Assembly: GCF_011068285.1 (NCBI RefSeq)
Contig: NZ_CP049616.1
Location: 2,212,501-2,276,500, forward strand
From: Flagellimonas oceani
Lineage (GTDB): Bacteria > Bacteroidota > Bacteroidia > Flavobacteriales > Flavobacteriaceae
Length of the DNA: 64,000 nucleotides
Direction: 5' to 3'
This document shows, in pieces, positions 15,851-24,754 of the stretch; the first letter of the stretch is position 1, and each line of letters begins with the position of its first letter. The notes under the pieces were generated by a model. The model did no database searches. It was given only the letters and a program-made list of their open reading frames with translations, and was not told the origin of the DNA. The translations under genes and the position numbers were made by a program.

Positions 15851-18124
15851 TTATTCTTCAATTGGAGCATTACACAAATAGTCCCTGCACATCATTAGGT
15901 GGCCTTGAGTCGAAGGATGTTGACTATGGTCCAAGCCCTTTAGGATTTTCTTAAGGAGCAATGGCTTCTTAGATCGAATACCCCCAAGGACATATTGCCC
16001 TTGCTGATAGCGATTATATCCAGACAACCCCCTAACCAAATCCCGTTTCGTTTGGAGTGCGGTCTCCATTTCCATCACATAACCCATTTGAAGTGCTTGT
16101 CTGTGTTTTTCAACAATGACCTCCTGTTGTTCCAACTCCTCAAAAAGTCCTTCTTGGATTTTGGACATCATTAATTCGGTCAAGCCTTCAAACCCATGTC
16201 CCTCTTCCATAAATTCCATTCGTTTCCATCTGGCTGGTTCCATTAAATCCTTGAGAAGTCTCAATTGGTTTCCGAGCAATAGATTTTTGTCCTCGCTATT
16301 GTGCAGTCGCTCTTCATAAGAAGGTTTGGAAATCCATTTGGGTGCCTTAAAACCGTTTTCCAACAAAAAATCCAAAGCCTGTAACTGCTCTTCCATTGCA
16401 ATGGGAACAAATAACGGTCCATTTTGGTTTCCATCCTTGTATTGCATGGAATATCCTCCTACCATGGACAATACATGGTACATCTGTTTGTACCAAAACT
16501 CCAGTGTCTTTTCATGCAATTGTTCCAAAAGTCCATCATCCCTAGGTCCTTGGGTGGTTTCAGGTATGATGTCCATGACCCGTTCGAGATTCTTAAGACC
16601 CAATGCCATGCTTTGTATTGGATCATTGTTATCTGCAACTTCTTCCGTACCCCCGGGTCCAAGGGGTGGATTGATCTTTACGGTAAAACGAAACCATGGA
16701 ACGGAATCCTGAACCCTAATCAATCGTTCAAGATAGGGCAATTCTTCCCAAGGGTCCTTTGCATCTGGAATGGGCGTATACCCCCATTTGATCTGGTATA
16801 GGTCCATGGGACCGACCCGTTGCAACAACAAATCGGTCGATATGCCATCCTCCGGCTGCGCAATATGGTGGTGCCGGGAATAGCTCATGATGCTCGGTAC
16901 GTGTGACATGCGCTGGAGCCATTGGGTGTCCCGCATCCTTACAAAGGGATAGGCATACTCCCCATAATTACCGTCCCTCAGACCAAGGGCATGACCCGTT
17001 TCATGGGCGGTCACGGATTGGATCAGTCTCCCCATAAGGTCATCCGGGAAAGGAAAACGTTGTGCCCGTTTGTCCAATGGAGCACACCGAACAAAATAAT
17101 CCTGTGCAAGTCCCATAGGATTGGTCAAGTAAATATCCGCCTTGAGTATCTCCCCTGTTCGAAAATCGGTCACTTTCTGGCAATTTGAACCTCCACCCTC
17201 CTTACCTCGAATGTGCGATTTATCGACCCAATGTACCATGGAAATACCCATCTGTTGTCCAAAGTCTTCTTTTGTACCCTTTTCCAGCTCCCTTACCTCT
17301 ATCGCATTGCTAAAACCGGCTTCCTTAAAGGCCGGGAGCCATTCCTCGATACCAGAGCGAACATAGGGCTTCCATTTATCCGGGATTTTTGGGTCCAAAT
17401 AAAGGACAATGGGCTTTATCGGGGGTGAAATGACACTTTTCATGTCCTTTTTAACCAATCTCCATCGCGTGCTACTACCCTTTTCGGATTTCGTTGCCCA
17501 GTTAATCGAACTGAAAGTACCCTCACTTTCATACCCCATCCGGTGATCGAACAAACGGGGCCTCATGGGATCGGGTAATAGATACAGGCTGAAATCCGCA
17601 TTCTCCGTGCTGTTATCACCTTGCCTTTCCATGGTTCGTACCGTCCGAACAATGACCTCTGCTTCCCTATGTTCAACAGCCTTGATAAAGGTTAGATTTC
17701 CCTTTATGGTCTCTTGGCTCTGTATATTCCAACGAATATATGTCTTGACAAACAGATCGGTGGCATCAATGGAAATGGTGCTTTCATCTGGATTCCCCTC
17801 CAGAATGGGAAAACGACCCAGCAATTGACGTTCTATACGTTGGTTCGTAAATAGTGGGGGAACCTGAATCCCCACCTCCGAAGGGACCAATCCCATGTAC
17901 AACAGGAGGTGTCTCCCTTCCTTTGACCAAGTTACCTGGTGGAATCCTATCTCGTGGCGAACCAGGAGCATCGGGACGTCCATTAGCTGTTTATCCATCT
18001 CCAAAATCAAGCGGTCATCTTTCAAATGGCCCTTTAATACAAAGGTAGCCTGCCCCCAAAGGGGACAGGCAGCTAACCAAACAATACATGAAAACAAGAA
18101 CCGCCGGTTCATGTGCCTTACCAT
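15851..18124 (-). CDS. Secreted zinc-dependent metalloprotease (DUF5117/DUF4953 type)
   Basis: About 757 residues from the ATG at 18124 (MVRHMNRRFLF); an ATG at 18139 overlaps susD. A signal peptide ends near CPLWGQ. The zinc site is VTAHETGHALGLRDGNY (about residue 373), the HExxHxxGxxD of metzincins, followed by a Met-turn-like SIMSYSRHH about 45 residues later. The N-terminal part (about 40-240) is beta-rich as in DUF5117 and the C-terminal half is helical. It follows susD by a near-overlap and probably trims peptides at the surface or in the periplasm for uptake by the SusC-like receptor. Confidence 0.88.
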   Translation of the reverse strand: MVRHMNRRFLFSCIVWLAACPLWGQATFVLKGHLKDDRLILEMDKQLMDVPMLLVRHEIGFHQVTWSKEGRHLLLYMGLVPSEVGIQVPPLFTNQRIERQLLGRFPILEGNPDESTISIDATDLFVKTYIRWNIQSQETIKGNLTFIKAVEHREAEVIVRTVRTMERQGDNSTENADFSLYLLPDPMRPRLFDHRMGYESEGTFSSINWATKSEKGSSTRWRLVKKDMKSVISPPIKPIVLYLDPKIPDKWKPYVRSGIEEWLPAFKEAGFSNAIEVRELEKGTKEDFGQQMGISMVHWVDKSHIRGKEGGGSNCQKVTDFRTGEILKADIYLTNPMGLAQDYFVRCAPLDKRAQRFPFPDDLMGRLIQSVTAHETGHALGLRDGNYGEYAYPFVRMRDTQWLQRMSHVPSIMSYSRHHHIAQPEDGISTDLLLQRVGPMDLYQIKWGYTPIPDAKDPWEELPYLERLIRVQDSVPWFRFTVKINPPLGPGGTEEVADNNDPIQSMALGLKNLERVMDIIPETTQGPRDDGLLEQLHEKTLEFWYKQMYHVLSMVGGYSMQYKDGNQNGPLFVPIAMEEQLQALDFLLENGFKAPKWISKPSYEERLHNSEDKNLLLGNQLRLLKDLMEPARWKRMEFMEEGHGFEGLTELMMSKIQEGLFEELEQQEVIVEKHRQALQMGYVMEMETALQTKRDLVRGLSGYNRYQQGQYVLGGIRSKKPLLLKKILKGLDHSQHPSTQGHLMMCRDYLCNAPIEE

Positions 18125-18125
18125 A

Positions 18126-19496
18126 TCAATACCCCTCATTTTGTGGTAAAAGGTTTGGGTTTTTCAACAATTCGTTCTCCGGTAGCGGCAATAGGATATC
18201 CGTACCGTCCCAATAGGGTTTGGTCATCGAAAGGATACCATTGGCCCTTCCCGTTCTTTTCAGGTCAAAAAAGCGATGGCCCTGTTCCGAAAAAAACTCG
18301 ATTCTCCTTTCATGGTAAATGGCGCCCAAGAGGTCATCCCTTTCCATCATGGGAAGTGGGGGCAAATCGGCCCTTTCCCTTACTTTGTTCACATAGTAAC
18401 TTCCTTCAACCAACGCTCCCAACTGTGCGTGGGCCTCTGCTGAGATCAAATAGGGCTCTGCCAATCTGAACAGAATGGAATATTCCATGGTTTCATCCGT
18501 GAGCCCATTATACCTGTATTTGAAAGGAAAATACCAAGTTTGACTGTCATCGGAAATAGATCCCACCCAATGCACATATCTTCCATCTCCGGCTTCAAAA
18601 CTGTCCAAAAGTGCATTGCTCAATGCCGTGTATCTCGGTGGGGCATTGAAGGCTATGAAAGTGTTTCCTTCCTCAGTATTCTCCCCGGGAGCTCCGGCAC
18701 CCAAATGCCATAGGGTTTCTTGGCTATCCTTTAAAAAAACACTTTCCAGCTCTTCCTCCAGCAAAAAGGGACCCTCAGAGATAACATACTCGGCCTCTTC
18801 CCTTGCCGATTCCCAATTTTCCATATAGAGGTATACCCTTGCCAAAAATGTTGTAGCGGTCCATTGATCGGGCCTGAATTGGTTACCCAAAGATCCTTGG
18901 TTGGCCAACAATTCCCTTGCTTTTCGTGCATCTTCCAAGATTCGTTCATAAACGGCATCACGTTCCATTCCAGATAACTTTAGGTTGGCCCTATAGTCCG
19001 TGTTATCGACATAGGGAATATCCCCGAACAAGTTCACCAAATAAAAGTGCAGGAATGCCCTCAGAAAGAAAGCTTCCCCCATGAATCGATCCTTTTCCAT
19101 TTGCGACAATGAACTGGAATTTTCCACGCCCTCCAGAATGCTGTTGCAATCATAGATAAGTTTATAACTGGAATTCCATAGACCGTCCACACTACTGTCC
19201 CCTGGCAGCACGCTATTGTTGTAAAAATTGCGTGTTACCGGTTGGTTTTCACTCAAATGGTCCAATTCATCCGCATAATGTCCCAAGGCATACGAAATCC
19301 CCGACCCTGTGCCCGCGGTAAATGCTGACTCCCGAAGCCCTGTGTAGATATGGGCAAATACCCCATCTACCGTCGCCGCTTCCTCGAAGACATGCTCCCC
19401 TACCAATTGGTTCTTTGGGGGGGAGAGGTCCAAAAAATCCTCACAGGAGACCAACAAGGGAAAAATCAATAAAAGTTTTTTTAAATATGTTTTCAT
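18126..19496 (-). CDS. SusD/RagB family outer-membrane lipoprotein
   Basis: 456 residues from the ATG at 19496 (MKTYLKKLLLIFPLLVSCEDFLDLSPP). The LLVSC lipobox gives an acylated Cys17, and CEDFLDLSPP is the standard SusD start. The C-terminal half has PYLISAEAHAQLG, YYVNKVRERADLPPL, RRIEFFSEQGHRFFDLKRTG and an ending FLLPLPENELLKNPNL-like signature. It acts as the lid of the SusC channel at the cell surface. The gene follows susC by 26 bases and overlaps or abuts the protease gene, so the three form one operon. Confidence 0.95.
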   Translation of the reverse strand: MKTYLKKLLLIFPLLVSCEDFLDLSPPKNQLVGEHVFEEAATVDGVFAHIYTGLRESAFTAGTGSGISYALGHYADELDHLSENQPVTRNFYNNSVLPGDSSVDGLWNSSYKLIYDCNSILEGVENSSSLSQMEKDRFMGEAFFLRAFLHFYLVNLFGDIPYVDNTDYRANLKLSGMERDAVYERILEDARKARELLANQGSLGNQFRPDQWTATTFLARVYLYMENWESAREEAEYVISEGPFLLEEELESVFLKDSQETLWHLGAGAPGENTEEGNTFIAFNAPPRYTALSNALLDSFEAGDGRYVHWVGSISDDSQTWYFPFKYRYNGLTDETMEYSILFRLAEPYLISAEAHAQLGALVEGSYYVNKVRERADLPPLPMMERDDLLGAIYHERRIEFFSEQGHRFFDLKRTGRANGILSMTKPYWDGTDILLPLPENELLKNPNLLPQNEGY

Positions 19497-19522
19497 AATC
19501 CTAGTTAATGTTTGACAAATAC

Positions 19523-22500
19523 TTAAAAATTCAACCTGGTCCCTATGGATAGCATCCGCAATGATGGGACCGCCAGCGGGTTCCTTGCTTCCGGATCGGT
19601 TCCCAGATAATTGGTCCAAGTGAAGAGATTTTGGCCTCTCAGGAAGAGGTCACAGGAAAACCCTTCTGTTGGCCGGCTGGCCAATTGATAGGATACCGAT
19701 ATATTTTGCAACCTGATGAAGGAGGCATCAGTGGCCACTGCGGTACTTTGTTGGTACAATTGAAAGGCCCTGTACGTATCCGGGGTACCCGAAGAGAACC
19801 GTTGGAAGTCCGTCACGTCCCCAACTTGTTGCCACCGCTGCAATACTACTTTGGGTTGATTGGCCATTACGCCAGGAGGTGCGGCACGGGACAGAAAATT
19901 AAGACCGGATTGTTTGGTGAACTGGAACAGACAATCCAATTCAAACCTCCCCAAGGAAACATGATTGGAAAGTCCACCATAGAACTTAGGGTCAAGATTT
20001 TTGATGATTGACCGGTCATTCAAGGAAGATATTGTCCCATCCCCATTGAAATCTTCAAAGGTATGTAGCCCCGTTTCGGTATCCACCCCGTTCCATTGGT
20101 ACAACTTAACACTGTTCAAGGACTCTCCTACCACCAATTGATTGGCATAGGTGGACTCTTCCAGATTTGGAAAGGACACTAGCAGATTTTTGGGCAGTGT
20201 CAAGTTAAAGGAAGAGGTCCATTGGAATCTCTCCGATCGAGCATTGACCGTACTGAGCTCCAGTTCCCACCCCCGGTTTTCCACGGTGGCTTCCAAATTA
20301 CCGTTGATGGAAGAAAATCCTGTGGTTGCAGGTAAAGGTATACCCACCAATTGGTTGGAGGAACGATTATTATAATAGCTCCCACTGATAAAGACACGGT
20401 CATGGAACCATCCCAGGTCCATGGATAGTTCCCACTTTCTGTTTTCCTCCCAATTATAGTCTGGATTGAACAACCTTGTTGGGTAGATTCCCAAGACCCC
20501 TTGATATTGATCCGATCCCATGGAATAGGTATCCAAATACTGGTAATCCCCTATCTGGTCGCTACCCGATGTCCCATAGCTGGCCCTTATTTTTCCAAAG
20601 CTTAGGTAGGGAACCTTCTGGACAATCCCTTCTTCCGAGAAGAGCCATGCGGCCCCGATGGCCCCAAAATTCCCAAAGCGTTTGTTGGGCCCGAATCGAC
20701 TGGAACCATCCCTACGCCCGGTCAGGTTCAAGAAATATCTGTCCATAAGACCAAGATTGACCCTCCCATATAGGGCCTGATATCGGTATTGTTGTTCCTC
20801 GTCCGCCAAAAGTGATAATCTGGAAGCCGCAGAAAGGTTCTCGATCAGTTTATTGCTGGTGAACCCAAAACCATATTGGGAAAGGCGGTCTCCTTTTTGT
20901 TCTTGGAAGGTCGCTCCGACAAGGGCTCCCAATGTAACATCCCCGAACACGACCTTATAATCCAATTGGGGCTCCAAAATCCATGAAGTCCTTTTTCCTT
21001 GGTTGTGCAGCACACTGGAGTTTTCGGGGCCGGCTCCATAGACAGGATCATATCTTGTATGGGGATTGGTATTGATCTCCCGCAAGTGGTTTTCGGTATA
21101 GCCCAGATTTGTTTTTAACGTCAAGTCCTTGGTCAGTTCATAGCCCAATGTCAGGTTTCCGATCAAGGTCGAGGCATTGGATTCATATTTCCGTTCGAAC
21201 CCGACCAAGGGATTGGTCCAAGTGGAGTTCTCCCAATTCAGGCTCCCGTCTTCAGTATAGGGCTCTGGACCGTTGGGCGGAACAAAATAGGCTTGCTGCA
21301 CCAGTAGCCCATCCCCTGGAAGGTTGTTCCTGTTGGTGGTAAAACTGGTGGATAGCTGAAGGGACAATCTATCGTCCATGCCCTTGTGCCCTATATTGGC
21401 CGAAAAGGTCACCTTGTCATTTTTGTGGTCCCCGGGAAAAACACTGGTCTGCCCATGATAGTTCCCACTGACCAAAAACCGGGTCCGCACATCACCACCA
21501 GACACCGAAACCTGCGCATTGGTGAGATAGGATGTCCTGCCAAAGAACAGCTTTTGCCAGTCGGTCTCCCTGCCCTGGTCCCAGTTTCCATTGATATCAT
21601 GGGCATTGGCTGGATAATTCTCCACCCCATCGTTGGCAAAGGCCTCCCTTCGCATGGCCAAATAGTCGGATGTGCCCATCAGGTCCAAGGTTCGGCTAAC
21701 CTTTCCCATTCCCGTCAATAGATTGATCTCTACGCGTGTTTCACCTGTCTTTCCCCGCTTTGTGGTTATCAATACCACCCCATTGGCCCCTCGGGACCCA
21801 TAAATGGCCGTTGCATCCGCGTCCTTGAGCACCTCGATGCTCTCGATATCCATTGGATTGATGTTGTTCAGTGGACTTATCGCACCTGAGGACAATGCCA
21901 GTGATGCCTGCCCCTCCCCTAGGCTTGTCGACGAATAGGGTACCCCATCCACAATATATAAGGGTTCATTGGCATCCGATCGGATGCTGTTCCGGCCCCG
22001 AATCTTGATGTTGAACTTGGCCCCCGGAAGGCCCGAAGTCTGTTGGACCTCTACGCCTGCCATCCGACCCTGCAAGGCCACCAAGGGATTTGATATGGGC
22101 TGTTTCTCAATGTCCACAGCGGTCACCTTTTCAATATTTCCCGTGTGTTCCCTTTCTGAGACAGTATAATATCCAGCATTCAGTACCACTTCCTTCAACA
22201 CCGTGACATCCTCTTCCAATTGGACGATAACTTCCTCTCGACCAGCAATGGGAACAGTAAGGGATTTAAAGCCCACCATGGAAAAGATAATCACATCGGT
22301 AGGACCTGCATTGATAGAAAAGGAACCATCAAAATCTGATATGGTTCCGATATTCTTGGATTCCACCACAAGGTTTACCCCGGCCAAGGGATTCCCGGAG
22401 GTATCGGTCACGGTGCCGGAAACAGTGGCTTGTGGTGGTTCCAAGACTGTGCCCGCCTGTACATTGATTAAAAAGAATGGCATTAAAAAGACATATAGGA

Positions 22501-22546
22501 GCATGAACAGGGTCCCCCTGCACATGTATGATATTGATTGTTTCAT
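19523..22546 (-). CDS. SusC/RagA family TonB-linked outer-membrane receptor
   Basis: 1007 residues: signal peptide (about 1-31), a CarboxypepD-regulatory-like domain (about 40-115, with VSGTVTDTSGNPLAGVNL and GFKSLTV), the TonB box region EVVLNAGYYTVSEREHTG, a plug domain with NIKIRGRNSIRSDANEPLYIVDGVPY and IESIEVLKDADATAIYGSRGANGVVLITTK, then a long barrel ending in an aromatic residue (GTRLNF). It imports a substrate too large for porins using TonB energy. With a protease and a peptide-like partner nearby, a peptide substrate is more likely than a glycan, which would come with glycoside hydrolases. Confidence 0.95.
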   Translation of the reverse strand: MKQSISYMCRGTLFMLLYVFLMPFFLINVQAGTVLEPPQATVSGTVTDTSGNPLAGVNLVVESKNIGTISDFDGSFSINAGPTDVIIFSMVGFKSLTVPIAGREEVIVQLEEDVTVLKEVVLNAGYYTVSEREHTGNIEKVTAVDIEKQPISNPLVALQGRMAGVEVQQTSGLPGAKFNIKIRGRNSIRSDANEPLYIVDGVPYSSTSLGEGQASLALSSGAISPLNNINPMDIESIEVLKDADATAIYGSRGANGVVLITTKRGKTGETRVEINLLTGMGKVSRTLDLMGTSDYLAMRREAFANDGVENYPANAHDINGNWDQGRETDWQKLFFGRTSYLTNAQVSVSGGDVRTRFLVSGNYHGQTSVFPGDHKNDKVTFSANIGHKGMDDRLSLQLSTSFTTNRNNLPGDGLLVQQAYFVPPNGPEPYTEDGSLNWENSTWTNPLVGFERKYESNASTLIGNLTLGYELTKDLTLKTNLGYTENHLREINTNPHTRYDPVYGAGPENSSVLHNQGKRTSWILEPQLDYKVVFGDVTLGALVGATFQEQKGDRLSQYGFGFTSNKLIENLSAASRLSLLADEEQQYRYQALYGRVNLGLMDRYFLNLTGRRDGSSRFGPNKRFGNFGAIGAAWLFSEEGIVQKVPYLSFGKIRASYGTSGSDQIGDYQYLDTYSMGSDQYQGVLGIYPTRLFNPDYNWEENRKWELSMDLGWFHDRVFISGSYYNNRSSNQLVGIPLPATTGFSSINGNLEATVENRGWELELSTVNARSERFQWTSSFNLTLPKNLLVSFPNLEESTYANQLVVGESLNSVKLYQWNGVDTETGLHTFEDFNGDGTISSLNDRSIIKNLDPKFYGGLSNHVSLGRFELDCLFQFTKQSGLNFLSRAAPPGVMANQPKVVLQRWQQVGDVTDFQRFSSGTPDTYRAFQLYQQSTAVATDASFIRLQNISVSYQLASRPTEGFSCDLFLRGQNLFTWTNYLGTDPEARNPLAVPSLRMLSIGTRLNF

Positions 22547-23299
22547 AAAAATGAGTTCGTTTGATTTCTTTGTTAGTTATTCAACACACTACCCAAAAAG
22601 CCACGGAAAAGCCGTAACTTCCAGAAGGGCATCAAGGTTCGGACAAAGGCCGTCCTGTCCAAGGGGCAAAAGCCCGTGGAAATGGATTCCTTAACTAAAA
22701 AAAGACCATGATTTCGTGCTGGGTCGGTTACCAAAAAGTGTAGTCGTTAGTTGTGGGACTAAAGGATATCGTGAACCGAAAAATCAGTGTAACGGGTATC
22801 CCACAACCCTAGTCTTGGAATTATACGGGGTTCTTTGGCTTTTTCTTAAACAGGATATCGAATACTGAGTGCGATGTCCCAAAAACAGGACAATCACACA
22901 GAGTGAACCCCACATAAAAAAGTTGCCAAGTGTTTCCCATAACCTAAATGGTTAGGCGACACTTCAAAAAAATAAAGAAATCAAGCGCTAAGAAGAAAGT
23001 TGCAACGAACCAAAAACCAAAAAAGGCGCGGAACTCAACTTACTGCATTAGAGGCACTGGTATGCCCTGTGTACAGACAAGTGAGCCCACGCCCCGGGTC
23101 GTGAGCAATTACACTTATCATCTCGTACACATAAAAATTACCAGTTTTCTAATGCGAGATTCAAAGCGAATGCTTCTAATTTTTTCCTAGAAGAATCGCA
23201 AAATTACACTCTTTCTAAATAAGAGTTGATCAAATATAAAATATTTCAACGACATAAACGTCGTTGAAATCGTGTTTTTTATTCATTTCCTTTGATTAG
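22547..23299. other. Intergenic region upstream of susC, no supported gene
   Basis: About 750 bases. The left half would be the susC leader; it contains CCACGG (22601-22606) and CCGTGG (22674-22679) as a distant inverted pair and a GGAC/GTCC hairpin between them. A plus-strand frame at 22948-23190 is basic and without a recognisable motif or ribosome site, so I do not call it. The base composition changes towards the AT-rich accessory island at about 22.9 kb, which may mark an insertion border. Confidence 0.5.
23243..23270. promoter_or_regulatory. Inverted repeat before the small HTH-like gene
   Basis: ATTTCAACGAC (23243-23253) and GTCGTTGAAAT (23260-23270) with a 6-base centre, followed by GTGTTTTTTATT. 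As there is no plausible gene ending just upstream on the plus strand, an operator for the gene at 23300 is more likely than a terminator, though the T-run allows the latter. Confidence 0.45.
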
Positions 23300-23647
23300 A
23301 TGATGAACGAGGCCAGAATTTTATATTATACCACTTCAACTGAAATGGTCCTAAAGGAGCTGAGAGCTGAGAAAGGGAAAAAACTCGGTTTCAAAAAGAG
23401 TGCATCCCAGTCTTTCGTTAATTCTGATTTCGAACAAAAATATAAGATTACCTTAAATATGGGAAGAATTGAATCTAATCCCAATTTTGAGTTGAAAACA
23501 TTATTCTACCTATGCGATTATTTCGATATTTCAGTATTTGATTTCTTTAAAAGAGTACTTTCTAAGGATGAAAAGAAAATCAAAGAATTCCTTAGACTAA
23601 AAGAAGCTAGAAAAAGGCCAAGGAAAAAGGGAGGGTCAACAAAATAA
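23300..23647 (+). CDS. Small helix-turn-helix-like protein (degenerate XRE type)
   Basis: 115 residues (a second ATG follows at once at 23303). The order LRAEKGKKLGFKKSASQSFVNSDFEQKYKITLNMGRIESNPNFELKTLFYLCDYFDISVFDFFKRV has the helix pattern of an XRE-type DNA-binding domain, with LKTLFYLCDYFDISVFDFF equal to the fifth helix, but the recognition helix is unusual. The tail is highly basic (EARKRPRKKGGSTK). It has its own inverted repeat upstream and could control the island or itself. It is the first gene of the AT-rich accessory block. Confidence 0.5.
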   Translation: MMNEARILYYTTSTEMVLKELRAEKGKKLGFKKSASQSFVNSDFEQKYKITLNMGRIESNPNFELKTLFYLCDYFDISVFDFFKRVLSKDEKKIKEFLRLKEARKRPRKKGGSTK

Positions 23648-23703
23648 TAAATGTTTTACTTATATCAGTAGGACGATTCTATTCTCCGACAAACTTTTTC
23701 TGG

Positions 23704-23815
23704 AAATTTCTTACATTTAACATTCATCCCCCCCAAAAGTTATTGAATTTTACGGAAACTATGCTTTGCATTAAAATGCAAAAGTTGGGCATAGCCAATC
23801 AAATTGGCGAAATAT
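23704..23815 (+). promoter_or_regulatory. Structured leader A before the 23977 gene
   Basis: TTCTTACATTTA (a Bacteroidota -7-like TACATTTA) is followed by ATCCCCCCC, then a stem-loop: outer CTATGC/GCATAG (23759-23764, 23789-23794), inner TTTGCAT/ATGCAAA (23765-23771, 23776-23782). The whole stretch resembles leader B at 24588-24705. A further inverted pair (AGTTCTATCA 23843-23852, TGATAGAACT 23934-23943) lies between it and the gene. Confidence 0.5.
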
Positions 23816-23976
23816 GTTTAACAAATCTATGTATATGGTGGTAGTTCTATCAAGACTTTGCTAAACAATCACCCACTATGAAATAAAATGATTCAAACAG
23901 AACAAATACAACAAAGACGTGCAAGCTACCCCATGATAGAACTGCTTATTTTCTAAAACTTCCTCAAAAAACACCA

Positions 23977-24465
23977 ATGATTGAAAACATTAAATTTAAA
24001 GAGGCCTCTAAAAATGAAATAACTCTCTACACCTTTTTAGGTGAATCTTTATGTGCCGTTCAAATTTTGGAGGACGCTCTAAGTCACTCCATAGTCTTAA
24101 AAAAAACAGAGCCTGACCAAAAGAAAGAAGCGGACGATCTTTTAAAAATACAACGGAAGTATACACTTGGCATGGCGATAAACATTATCAAAAAAGAATC
24201 GCTATTCTCTAAACCCTTGGAGATGGAATTGTCAAAACTTTTAACACAAAGAAACTGGCTTATTCATAAGAGCATTACAGAGAATAAAGATGATTTAAAA
24301 TCAGATTCATACTTTGAAAAACTTTATGAAAGAATAAAAGCGATAACATTAAAAGCTCACAAATTGCAGGCTTCAATTGAACAAGATTTGATTGAATTTT
24401 CTGAGAAAAAGGGAATTGATATGTCCAAAGTCAAAAACGAAATGAAAAAGTATTATCAACTTTAA
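23977..24465 (+). CDS. Small alpha-helical protein of unknown function
   Basis: 162 residues, not recognised. It is highly helical and charged (SLCAVQILEDALSHSIVLKK, MAINIIKKESLFSKPLEMELSKLLTQRNWLIHKSI, then KAHKLQASIEQDLIEF). The segment KLLTQRNWLIHKSI with an Arg-Asn-x2-x-His pattern resembles the HEPN-like RxxxxH core (RNWLIH), which in toxins and defence proteins is the RNase active site; this is a weak but specific clue. It is AT-rich, and its leader is related to that of the FRG gene downstream. Confidence 0.6.
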   Translation: MIENIKFKEASKNEITLYTFLGESLCAVQILEDALSHSIVLKKTEPDQKKEADDLLKIQRKYTLGMAINIIKKESLFSKPLEMELSKLLTQRNWLIHKSITENKDDLKSDSYFEKLYERIKAITLKAHKLQASIEQDLIEFSEKKGIDMSKVKNEMKKYYQL

Positions 24466-24587
24466 TTAAAACCTTACCCTACAATTAAGTATTGTAGATA
24501 AAGACAATTAAAGTTTATATCGGTTGCTTTGATATTAAGGGCCTGGATGATTCTACATGACTAAATTTTCAACGACCAATATCCCTA

Positions 24588-24705
24588 GAAAATTCTTACA
24601 TTTAGATTCTATTCTCCCCCCAAAGATTTATTGAATATATAGAAAGCTATGCTCTGCATTCAATTGCAAAACTTGTGCACAACATGACGAAATTGGTGAC
24701 ATAAT
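24588..24705 (+). promoter_or_regulatory. Structured leader B before the FRG-domain gene
   Basis: TTCTTACATTTAGATTCTAT is followed by CTCCCCCCAAAG, TTATTGAAT, GCTATGCTCTGCATT, and a small TGCATT/AATTGCA fold. The order and much of the sequence match leader A, although many bases differ, so this is an old duplication or a conserved functional element. It lies about 50 bases upstream of the gene start. Confidence 0.5.
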
Positions 24706-24754
24706 CTCAAGAAAGTTGGGTATATAAGCTAGTTACCTGCAAGCTGAAAAAAAT

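Noticed and set aside
22948..23190. An 80-codon basic frame upstream of the accessory island
   Set aside because: Composition is irregular, there is no ribosome site, and no motif is recognised.
23243..23270. The inverted repeat before 23300 as a terminator
   Set aside because: There is no plus-strand gene to end there; kept as a possible operator, although the T-run leaves doubt.
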